A stretch of DNA of 6,575 bases from JANXLO01 sp043762265. Lineage in GTDB: Bacteria > Armatimonadota > Chthonomonadetes > Chthonomonadales > Chthonomonadaceae. Under the pieces are notes generated by a model that was given only the letters and a program-made list of their open reading frames with translations, was not told where the DNA came from and did no database searches. Made by a program: the position numbers and the translations under genes. How positions within the stretch are numbered: position 1 is the stretch's first letter; every line of letters begins with the position of its first letter. The DNA lies in contig JAYUMV010000514.1 in assembly GCA_043762265.1 (NCBI GenBank), positions 1 through 6,575 on the forward strand, read 5' to 3'. Positions 1 through 5,545 of the stretch are shown here, piece after piece.

Positions 1-63
1 ACTCTCTTCTGCTCGCTGCCCTCTCTTACCAGGGCATGCACGACAAAGCTGCTCGCACGGAGG

Positions 64-762
64 TCAATAACGACCGCTCTGCCGAATATAGGTGCGTCGC
101 CGCAAGGGGCGTTGCACTTTGCGCTGAATACGCGCATAACGATTCCCCGAAAGGAACTGGACGCAGGCGCGGACCATACCCGCGTACTGCTGCCGATAGA
201 GTTGGACTTTGGCCACATCGTCGCCCTTCACCCAGGGCTCACAGTGAAGGACGGCGGCCCGCAGCGCTACCGCCTCATGCCATGTCGCCGGAAAAGCCGG
301 AACTTCGGTGTCATTTACCATCGGCACGGCTTCCCGAGTCCCCCGGATCGTCACCATATCGCCCGCTGTCGCCGGGGGCGGATAGAGTCGGATCTGATTG
401 CTGCCTGGCAGCAGGAACCGCACTGGATTGCCGGGGTTGCGCTGCCACCAGAGCGGATCGCCCGCATACTCGTCGCTCTCACTCGAAAGCGGCAGATTCT
501 GCGGCGCGGTGGTCTGCGTGCCATACGCCACCACACGAATCGATTTGAACAGGCGCGGTGTCGCCCCGCCGTCGATCAGATAGAGCGCCTGGTTGATGAC
601 ACTGGTGATCGTCGCCTCTTCCTCATTGAACTCCGTGTCCCAACTGAAATCCTGCAACCCGCGATTCACCAGCGCCCGCCAGTCGGGAGCCGGCAGGGCC
701 TCGCCCCATCCGGCCTGCTTCGCCAGAAACGCCGCCCGCTGGCAAATCTCCGCAAACTGCAT
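64..762 (-). CDS. Phage head-tail adaptor-like protein, second tandem copy
   Basis: This 232-residue protein probably joins the portal/capsid shell to the tail, judged from its position after the capsid gene and from its sequence pattern. It has an N-terminal helical part, GW..A.P.PDW..LVN at residues 18-33, FSWD at 39-42, a 'G.PVRF' then 'LYPPP' strand region near 111-130, VPAFP and HEAVAL at 155-167, and a helical YRQQY end. The same framework occurs in the neighbouring gene at 860-1477, so the two are paralogs. The start is the ATG at 762: AAGGAG (777-772) lies 9 nt upstream, and homology to the neighbour begins there. The open frame extends to 966, but that part is unlikely to be translated. 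A 28-residue C-terminal tail (205-232) with nine Arg is absent from the paralog. The 63 bases to the left edge show no convincing start; the next gene probably begins outside the window. Adaptor function is inferred from family-like pattern and synteny. Confidence 0.72.
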   Translation of the reverse strand: MQFAEICQRAAFLAKQAGWGEALPAPDWRALVNRGLQDFSWDTEFNEEEATITSVINQALYLIDGGATPRLFKSIRVVAYGTQTTAPQNLPLSSESDEYAGDPLWWQRNPGNPVRFLLPGSNQIRLYPPPATAGDMVTIRGTREAVPMVNDTEVPAFPATWHEAVALRAAVLHCEPWVKGDDVAKVQLYRQQYAGMVRACVQFLSGNRYARIQRKVQRPLRRRTYIRQSGRY

Positions 763-859
763 AATAGGTCGCTCCTTCAGAGCATTCCAAATTCGCGAAA
801 GAGGAAGCGCTGACGCGCACCTCAAATCTGCCATTCCCTCGCAGATTTTCCCCGCGAAT
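763..859 (-). other. Spacer between adaptor copies with nested inverted repeats
   Basis: This is the longest spacer of the head cluster. AAATCTGC at 824-831 pairs perfectly with GCAGATTT at 841-848 around a 9-nt loop. An outer pair, ATTCGCG at 791-797 and CGCGAAT at 853-859, could close over it. No U-tract follows on the minus strand, so a standard intrinsic terminator is unlikely. The right-hand side of the spacer carries the AAGGAG site of the downstream adaptor gene. Confidence 0.4.
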
Positions 860-1477
860 TCAATCCCCTGCTGTCTCCACGTTGGCATAGCGCAGCGCAT
901 CCTGCACATACTGCTGATACTGCGCCTCGTATCGATCCAGCCGTTGCGAGGCTTCTCCCTGTGCATAGACCTTGCCCTGGAAGATGGCCGCCTTCAGGGC
1001 AATCGCCTCGTGCAGCACGTCCGGAATCGCCGGAACGTCCGTGCCACCGACTAGAGGCGCGGCCTCCGCCACTCCCCGCACCGCCACCGTCACCCCCGCT
1101 GTCACCGGAGATGGAACCAGGGTCAGCGCATTGAACGGATTGAAGGTGTAGCGAACCGGGGTTCCACTCGCCTGCACCCGCCAGTCTGCCCGCAGATACC
1201 TCTCGAAATCCTCCGAAGAGTGCCGCACCGGACTGTTCGCGCCGCCGCTGTCGTAGATCACATCCATCAGCCGCCGCCACTGCCCCGACAGCGTATATGC
1301 CGCCTGATTCGCAACGGTGGTCAGGGTCGTATTCGTGATCAGACACTCGCCATCCCACGAAAACTGAATATAAGCCTGATTGACCAGCCCCGTCCAATCC
1401 GGACTCGGATTTGCATCGGACCAACCTTCCAGACTGGCCAAAAGCTGTGCCCGTGCCTGAAGTTGCGTGAAGTTGAT
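860..1477 (-). CDS. Phage head-tail adaptor-like protein, first tandem copy, probable AUC start
   Basis: This 205-residue protein lies directly downstream of the capsid gene and is a probable head-completion or adaptor protein. It aligns without gaps to residues 1-42 of its tandem paralog (64-762): both have F3, R9-A10, L13-A14, G18-W19, P24.P26-D27-W28, L31-V32-N33 and F39-S40-W41-D42. Later shared elements are a DW..Q..G.PVR segment, VP.IP, HEAIALKAA near 156, and a YE.QY C-terminal helix. No ATG, GTG or CTG is available in frame between the upstream TAG (1492-1490) and TTG at 1441. A TTG start would delete 12 conserved residues and has no good ribosome site. ATC at 1477-1475 sits 8 nt after a perfect AGGAGG and matches Met1 of the paralog, so it is called as the start. 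An ATG-to-ATC sequencing error or mutation is the alternative. It ends in TGA at 862-860. Confidence 0.75.
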   Translation of the reverse strand: MNFTQLQARAQLLASLEGWSDANPSPDWTGLVNQAYIQFSWDGECLITNTTLTTVANQAAYTLSGQWRRLMDVIYDSGGANSPVRHSSEDFERYLRADWRVQASGTPVRYTFNPFNALTLVPSPVTAGVTVAVRGVAEAAPLVGGTDVPAIPDVLHEAIALKAAIFQGKVYAQGEASQRLDRYEAQYQQYVQDALRYANVETAGD

Positions 1478-1485
1478 AGAAGTCG

Positions 1486-1491
1486 CCTCCT
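1486..1491 (-). promoter_or_regulatory. AGGAGG ribosome binding site deciding the AUC start
   Basis: The minus strand reads AGGAGG, then 8 nt, then ATC (1477-1475). The in-frame TAG at 1492-1490 overlaps the site, so translation of the adaptor cannot begin further upstream. The only conventional start further in, TTG at 1441, lies 44 nt away and has no comparable site. Confidence 0.8.
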
Positions 1492-1492
1492 A

Positions 1493-1520
1493 CCGCTCTG
1501 GAAAATCAACACCAGGGCGG
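1493..1520 (-). other. Short hairpin just upstream of adaptor ribosome site
   Basis: CCGC (1493-1496) pairs with GCGG (1517-1520), and CTGG (1498-1501) pairs with CCAG (1512-1515). One mismatch separates the two blocks on the minus strand and the loop is about 10 nt. It ends one base before the AGGAGG element. It could position or expose the ribosome site in the mRNA; its function is not shown. Confidence 0.35.
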
Positions 1521-1558
1521 CATGTACGCAAACATTGAAAAGCAACCGAGCGATCAAT

Positions 1559-2623
1559 TTAGCCCAGATTACTATGTCTTGCATGCACACGTCCCAAATG
1601 GCCGCTCGTTATCTGTCCGACCCATCTCGCGTTCCAGTTGGTGATGGTGCGATGCGGATCGGGCTTGAGTTCGAACTTGGGGGCCATCGAGGCGCAGCGC
1701 AGTTTCAGGTACTTGGTGTTGAGGAAGAGCACCGTGTGAGCAGGACAGTGATCATCCATGACGATGTCGGCCCCTCGGAACTGCATCGAGTCGAACCCGG
1801 CGTCCGCCAGACCGCCCTTGGTGAAGCGCTGGAAGCCCTGGAGGATCGCCATAAAGTCCCCGTAGCCGCTGCGGTTCATCACGATCAGGTCCGGCATGTC
1901 CGTGTCTCGCACCGCCAGGTTATAAGCCGCATTCATCGCCGCCAGCGACATCGTGACATTGCTGCCCGGATTCGAGACCGGCGTACACCAGAACGCGCCG
2001 TTCGCGCCATTGCGCTCGATCCCCCCGACATTGGTAATCGGAGAGGTTCCGACCGCCGCGCCGCCGTTGGTTCCACTAAACGTCTGCTCTCCCAGCACAT
2101 AGGAGGTGACCGTGCTGGTCGTATTGGAGCCGCCGCGGTTCAGATAGCAGAGGATCGATCCCAGATACTGTCGAGCATTGCCCGCCGCCCCGGTCGCACC
2201 CTCGGCGCGCCACAGATCGAAGTTCAGGCCCTCCAGAAACTTCTTGACCGAAATGTCTTTCACCGTGTTGAGGTGATTGATTTTCTGCGTCTCGCTGCCC
2301 TGCTGGTCCAGGATCAGCTCGGGGATCGATACAGACAGCCGCTTTTCGCACCACGCGTACTCCGCGTTGGTCCAGCCGACCGTCTCGCTCGGCGTCATCT
2401 CGGCATAGGGATCGACCACCCCTTCCAGCGCTGGCCCCGCGGGATCGGCATACATCAAAGGCTCCAGCGCCTTGATACCGAGCCCGCCCGTCTGCACATT
2501 GCCGTTCTTGCGCAGCAAGTAGAAGAGGGGGTTGTGGCCCGTGAAAACGTTCGCAAAGTTCTTGCTGACCCACAGATTCAAAGTCGTGGTCGCCAGCTCA
2601 TTCCAGTTCGGATTTTGTGCCAA
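1559..2623 (-). CDS. Phage major capsid protein (HK97-fold type)
   Basis: This 354-residue protein is the likely shell subunit of the phage head. Support comes from its place after a portal and scaffold pair and from a capsid-like pattern. It has an N-terminal arm (MAQNPNWNELATTTLNLWV), a middle region with charged helices ('DLWRAEGATGAAGNARQYLG', about 137-156), then DLIVMNRSGYGDF at about 245-257. These are followed by 'F.GADIVMDDHCPAHTVLFLNTKYLKL' at about 282-307, a layout common in HK97-fold capsids that lack a protease-cleaved delta domain. The C-terminal strand is 'WVGQITSGHLGRVHARHSNLG'-like. The start is TTG at 2623, 9 nt after AAGGAG (2638-2633); an upstream in-frame TTG at 2647 would place that site inside the coding region. 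No separate head protease is seen. A spacer of 81 nt separates it from the adaptor gene. The capsid call is strong; the exact capsid family is not resolved. Confidence 0.88.
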   Translation of the reverse strand: MAQNPNWNELATTTLNLWVSKNFANVFTGHNPLFYLLRKNGNVQTGGLGIKALEPLMYADPAGPALEGVVDPYAEMTPSETVGWTNAEYAWCEKRLSVSIPELILDQQGSETQKINHLNTVKDISVKKFLEGLNFDLWRAEGATGAAGNARQYLGSILCYLNRGGSNTTSTVTSYVLGEQTFSGTNGGAAVGTSPITNVGGIERNGANGAFWCTPVSNPGSNVTMSLAAMNAAYNLAVRDTDMPDLIVMNRSGYGDFMAILQGFQRFTKGGLADAGFDSMQFRGADIVMDDHCPAHTVLFLNTKYLKLRCASMAPKFELKPDPHRTITNWNARWVGQITSGHLGRVHARHSNLG

Positions 2624-2625
2624 TG

Positions 2626-2638
2626 AAGGAGTCTCCTT
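2626..2638 (-). promoter_or_regulatory. Palindromic ribosome binding site of the capsid gene
   Basis: The minus strand reads AAGGAGACTCCTT just before the TTG start at 2623. The AAGGAG Shine-Dalgarno is followed by its own complement CTCCTT, giving a possible 5-bp hairpin with a 3-nt loop. This could mask the ribosome site when folded. The same AAGGAG with 9-nt spacing precedes the adaptor at 762, but without the complementary arm. Confidence 0.6.
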
Positions 2639-2701
2639 AAAATGCAATACGCGGGGAAAACAGAGGGGAAATGCGGGGAATTTACACCACCCGCTACGAA
2701 A

Positions 2702-3514
2702 CTAGCTTCGCGAGGCGGCGGCGACGCGGCGGAAGAGTTGGGTGAAGCTCTCGTTCGAACGCGGCGAGAGATCTGCCGACGGATCGGCCCCGGCCGGAGC
2801 GCCGTTACGGGGCGTTTTGGGAACCGCCGTCTCCGCGCCATTTCGGGCGGCGCGCACCTTGGCAGCCGTCGCCTTGAGTTCCGCCGAATAGGCTTCCCGC
2901 GCTTTCGGATCGATACCCTGCAAGTTCGCCTTCGGCAGCGCCATTCCCAGAGCCGTCGAAAGCGCGCTGACCTGCGCGGTGAGCGCGGCGATGGTGTTAT
3001 CGTGCTGAATCAGCACCTGCTCATGCGAGCCCACTGCCCGCGTCACGCCCTGGGCGAAGCGGGGCAGATCCTGGATGTAGGCGACATTCGCCTTGATGAA
3101 CTGCTCCGGTGGCGTCAGGTTTTCGTCTGCCCAACCCTCCCCGCGCACATTAGGCAGGGTCGTTTCCGGTGCAGGCTCCCGCACGCCCAGAGTCGCCTTC
3201 TGCTCGGGCGTCAGCAAGGCGTGCATCGCCCGCATATACCCGACCGTGTCGCGTGTGAACGAGGCGGCCAGATCGTCGAACGCTTTCGCCTTCTTCTGCT
3301 CTTCCGTCGGTTCGGGCGCAGCCTCCTCGACAGCGGACGCGACGGCCTCTTCCGGCTCAGGCTCGATGGTCTCCGGAACTGGCTCGGAACTCTGCGCAGA
3401 AGCGTTCGCGTCTGCCGCCAGAGTCTCCGTACTGTCGTCTTCCGTCCAGACCTCCTCGGTCTCCTCGATAGGCGGGAGCGCAGCGGCGGCCTCGGTTGCG
3501 ATACCTGTCATCAT
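2702..3514 (-). CDS. Putative phage scaffolding protein
   Basis: This 270-residue protein lies between the portal and major capsid genes, the usual place for a scaffold that guides capsid assembly and is then removed. Residues 15-75 are very acidic and Pro/Ala-rich (EETEEVWTEDD, PEPEEA and similar). Residues 75-110 are helical in character. A likely helical or coiled-coil stretch runs at about 160-190 (VGSHEQVLIQHDNTIAALTA and on), and a basic, Ala-rich region at about 203-228. The end is short and positively charged (FTQLFRRVAAASRS), which resembles the coat-binding end of known scaffolds. The start is the first of two adjacent ATG codons (3514 and 3511), 7 nt after AGGAG in GAGAGGAGACC. Calling it a scaffold is based on position and composition, not on a recognised domain. 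It could instead be another small head protein. Confidence 0.65.
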   Translation of the reverse strand: MMTGIATEAAAALPPIEETEEVWTEDDSTETLAADANASAQSSEPVPETIEPEPEEAVASAVEEAAPEPTEEQKKAKAFDDLAASFTRDTVGYMRAMHALLTPEQKATLGVREPAPETTLPNVRGEGWADENLTPPEQFIKANVAYIQDLPRFAQGVTRAVGSHEQVLIQHDNTIAALTAQVSALSTALGMALPKANLQGIDPKAREAYSAELKATAAKVRAARNGAETAVPKTPRNGAPAGADPSADLSPRSNESFTQLFRRVAAASRS

Positions 3515-3581
3515 GAAGGGTCTCCTCTCGCCCGTTCAGGGCCGATTGCATAGAAAAAAGGGAGTGTCGGTGCTGGGAAGG

Positions 3582-5237
3582 TCAGGAAGCGGAAACCGGC
3601 GCTCCAGGCGGTCCCATCCCTGGCGGTGAACCTGCCCCTGAAACCACTCCGCCTGATCCGCCCGCTGGTCCTGAGGGCGGAAGCTGGAAATATTTGTGGA
3701 CATCGCGCTTTCCGAAGGCGCGAAACACATCGGCCACCAGAGGGGTCGGGTTCACGAGCCCGCTCTGAATGAAGGGCATCATCGCCTGTAACAGTTGCAG
3801 GTTCGTCTGGATCTCCGCGCTCGGATCCTTGTAACTCGTCGAAGCCTCGATCACCTTGATGTCCTGCACGGCCTGGATCGATTGCAGCAACAAGGCATCC
3901 TCCGGTGCGCCGTCGGTCATCCTTGCAGGCGCAAAGCTCTCCACCATGTGCAGGAGGCACCGCGCCGCGAAATTGACGAACTGCTCGAACTCGATCCGCG
4001 CCTGATTGCCGCGCGCTCCGCTCTGATTCGCCAGCAGCGCCGCCTCCGTCGCGAACTTCACGCTCTGGTTGATGACGCCCCGCTGGTACTCGGTCACCCC
4101 GGTCGCGCTATCGAGTCCCTTCTGCGCCAGCATGAACGCTTCCATCAGCATCGGGTCCGACGGCTGCCCTGGAATGTAGCCGAACACCTCGTGGCCATCC
4201 CCCTGCGTCGCGATGAACTCCTGCGGACGCCCGCTGTCGAAGGCATTCTTGCTGGTATCGTCCAGCAGACCGGGATTGTACCAGCCGATCGCGCCGCCGT
4301 TCTCCGCCTGGTTGTTAATCATCGCCTGCAAGCGCGACAGCATCTCCTGCAGTTGCGAAGCGGTGTCGTAATCCCCCATCGACAGTTCCGACTCCGGTGC
4401 AATGTCTCCCTCCAGAATCAGGATCGGAACCCTTCCATACAGGTTCGGTCCTTGCTCCAGCACCTCAGCGCCATATATTGTGGCTTCCGTGTGCTTGTCC
4501 CAGTAGACCCAGAGTTCCACCGTGTCGCGCGATAACGGCGAAGGCTCATCGAGATTGGGAATGTCGGAAACGGGAGCGGTCACCAGATCCGCAAGCTTCG
4601 GATATCGAGCCCGCGCATCCTCGTGGCGCATCCGAATGCGCCGTGCCGCCCAGTGCAGATTGCGCCAGTCCGTCACGCAGGGGTCGCAGGCAAAATCCCG
4701 TGCCCGCACCGCCTCGAACAGCGGACCGTCCTCGTCGTGCCAAAGATAGGCCAGGATCCCCATGCCGCTGAGCGCGCGCTTCAGCAAAACCTTGCGGAAC
4801 ACCCGTGCCCAGCCCCGCATCTCCCACAACTGCTGCAAGAACCGCCGCACGATCTCCGCCATATCCTGCCGCGATAGATCGGGCAGTTCCATCCCCTCGG
4901 AAGTCTGCAAAATCGCCGGATCGTCGGAGCCTGTATCCACATGAAAATCCGGATCTCCGATCGCTACCGCCGCCACTTTGGTCAGGATATTGATCGCCAG
5001 ATAGTTGACGCTCCCGACCTCCTGCGCCTCCGGCAGCACTCCCACGCCATCGAAGTTGTCGTCGTCGTAGAGCAGATAAGCGCTCGCTTCCGACCCGTCC
5101 AGAAAGCGTTTGCACGCGATCCGTTCCCGCTCACCCAGGCCGCGCTCGATAAACCGCTGGCCCGTGCGGATCCGACCCGTAATCGTCTCCGCCGTCGCCT
5201 GCCCATTACTTTTTTTTGTCGATTCCTCAGGGTGCAT
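3582..5237 (-). CDS. Phage portal protein
   Basis: This 551-residue protein probably forms the ring at the capsid vertex through which DNA is packaged and where the tail joins. Portal-type segments appear in order: an N-terminal helical region with YLAINILTKVAAVAIGDPDF at about 79-98; RALSGMGILAYLW at 154-166; a 'V.ARDFACDPCVTDWRNLHWAARR' segment near 178-200; DTVELWVYWDK at about 238-248; and SATGVTEYQRGVINQ followed by KFATEA at about 377-399. The length suits P22/SU10-like portals. The last ~32 residues are a Gly/Pro/Ser-rich tail, probably disordered. The start is ATG at 5237, about 9 nt after GGAAG; the open frame reaches a TTG at 5333, but homology-like sequence does not begin there. 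A run of eight A lies at codons 7-10. The gene is first in the minus-strand head cluster, and no terminase gene precedes it. Confidence 0.9.
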   Translation of the reverse strand: MHPEESTKKSNGQATAETITGRIRTGQRFIERGLGERERIACKRFLDGSEASAYLLYDDDNFDGVGVLPEAQEVGSVNYLAINILTKVAAVAIGDPDFHVDTGSDDPAILQTSEGMELPDLSRQDMAEIVRRFLQQLWEMRGWARVFRKVLLKRALSGMGILAYLWHDEDGPLFEAVRARDFACDPCVTDWRNLHWAARRIRMRHEDARARYPKLADLVTAPVSDIPNLDEPSPLSRDTVELWVYWDKHTEATIYGAEVLEQGPNLYGRVPILILEGDIAPESELSMGDYDTASQLQEMLSRLQAMINNQAENGGAIGWYNPGLLDDTSKNAFDSGRPQEFIATQGDGHEVFGYIPGQPSDPMLMEAFMLAQKGLDSATGVTEYQRGVINQSVKFATEAALLANQSGARGNQARIEFEQFVNFAARCLLHMVESFAPARMTDGAPEDALLLQSIQAVQDIKVIEASTSYKDPSAEIQTNLQLLQAMMPFIQSGLVNPTPLVADVFRAFGKRDVHKYFQLPPSGPAGGSGGVVSGAGSPPGMGPPGAPVSAS

Positions 5238-5252
5238 AAGTGTTTGCTTCCA

Positions 5253-5290
5253 GACCGGCCTCCTTCCACGCCGAAGAGAGGGGGCCGGTC
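5253..5290. other. Perfect-arm hairpin in the portal leader
   Basis: GACCGGCC (5253-5260) and GGCCGGTC (5283-5290) are perfect 8-bp arms. On the plus strand the stem can extend to about 13 bp using two G-U pairs, and a T-rich tract (GCCCTTTCTTTT, 5291-5302) follows. That makes it resemble a rightward intrinsic terminator. On the minus strand it lies in the portal mRNA leader, contains an AAGGAGG, and has no U-tract. It could insulate the divergent genes or structure the portal leader. Confidence 0.5.
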
Positions 5291-5325
5291 GCCCTTTCTT
5301 TTCATAGTCTGCCAACCCTGAATCT

Positions 5326-5422
5326 AAGCCCAAATTTAAATTTGGACGTCTGCTGTTATAAACCCAGGCAGGAAAACCTTCTCTATCTTTAGATATAAAC
5401 CGGGACTTTTTAACTGTGCTCG
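5326..5422 (+). repeat. Upstream repeat unit R1 (copy 1)
   Basis: This ~97-bp unit is repeated at 6478-6575 in the same orientation, roughly 70-75% identical by hand alignment. Blocks kept in both copies are AAGCCCAAA, AATTTGGACG, TTATAAACC, TATCTTTAGATA and CTGTGCTCG. It contains a perfect 16-bp palindrome, CCAAATTTAAATTTGG (5330-5345), and the small dyad TATCTTTAGATA (5384-5395). It ends 20 bp before the sigma-54-like promoter of the PEP-CTERM gene, so the dyads sit about 80 and 130 bp upstream of the predicted transcription start, where activator sites for such promoters usually lie. Confidence 0.8.
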
Positions 5423-5424
5423 TT

Positions 5425-5433
5425 TGCTACAAT
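5425..5433 (+). promoter_or_regulatory. Possible extended -10 element
   Basis: TG-C-TACAAT matches an extended -10 element of the housekeeping sigma type (TGnTATAAT with one mismatch). No clear -35 is visible; CTTTTT at a 16-bp distance is weak. It may be an alternative promoter for the PEP-CTERM gene, but the downstream -24/-12 match is better. Confidence 0.3.
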
Positions 5434-5441
5434 TGCAATGT

Positions 5442-5457
5442 TGGCATAGTCTGTGCA
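5442..5457 (+). promoter_or_regulatory. Candidate sigma-54 (RpoN) -24/-12 promoter
   Basis: The sequence TGGCATAGTCTGTGCA fits the sigma-54 consensus TGGCAC-N5-TTGCW at 14 of 16 positions. The invariant GG (5443-5444) and GC (5455-5456) have the required 10-bp spacing. It points right, predicting a transcript start near 5468 and a ~78-nt leader before the GTG at 5546. In several proteobacterial PEP-CTERM systems the linked regulators PrsK/PrsR are a kinase and a sigma-54-dependent activator, so the match is biologically sensible. Assignment here is by motif only. Confidence 0.6.
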
Positions 5458-5545
5458 TATACACTTCTGGAAAGAAAGCGTCTTGATGCGCATTCTTTGC
5501 ACCTCTGGCCTCGGCCTACGGTCGGACAGAGAAGAAGTCCTAAAA

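Noticed and set aside
1..137. Minus-strand open frame from ATG at 137 running off the left edge, overlapping the end of the second adaptor gene by 74 bases
   Set aside because: The ribosome site is weak, it uses AGA, ATA and GTA codons rarer in the neighbours, and the large overlap contradicts the regular 67-97 nt spacing. The next gene more likely starts just outside the window.
112..813. Plus-strand open frame of 233 codons opposite the second adaptor
   Set aside because: It is a shadow of a coding strand supported by homology to its tandem paralog.
763..966. Upstream extension of the second adaptor gene to 966
   Set aside because: It would overlap the end of the first adaptor gene and ignore the AAGGAG site 9 nt before ATG 762; the paralog alignment begins at 762.
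1220..2626. Long plus-strand open frame (468 codons) opposite the capsid gene
   Set aside because: It is antisense to the clear capsid gene, is very rich in Arg/His/Gln as expected of a GC-rich shadow frame, and has no recognisable protein pattern.
5458..5545. Cyclic-di-GMP or other riboswitch in the PEP-CTERM leader
   Set aside because: The leader has GC-rich complementary bits, but I could not place the conserved core of any riboswitch class.
5453..5545. PEP-CTERM protein starting at GTG 5453 or ATG 5486
   Set aside because: GTG 5453 lies inside the -12 promoter element. ATG 5486 adds an atypical region before the signal peptide and leaves an 18-nt leader after the predicted transcript start.
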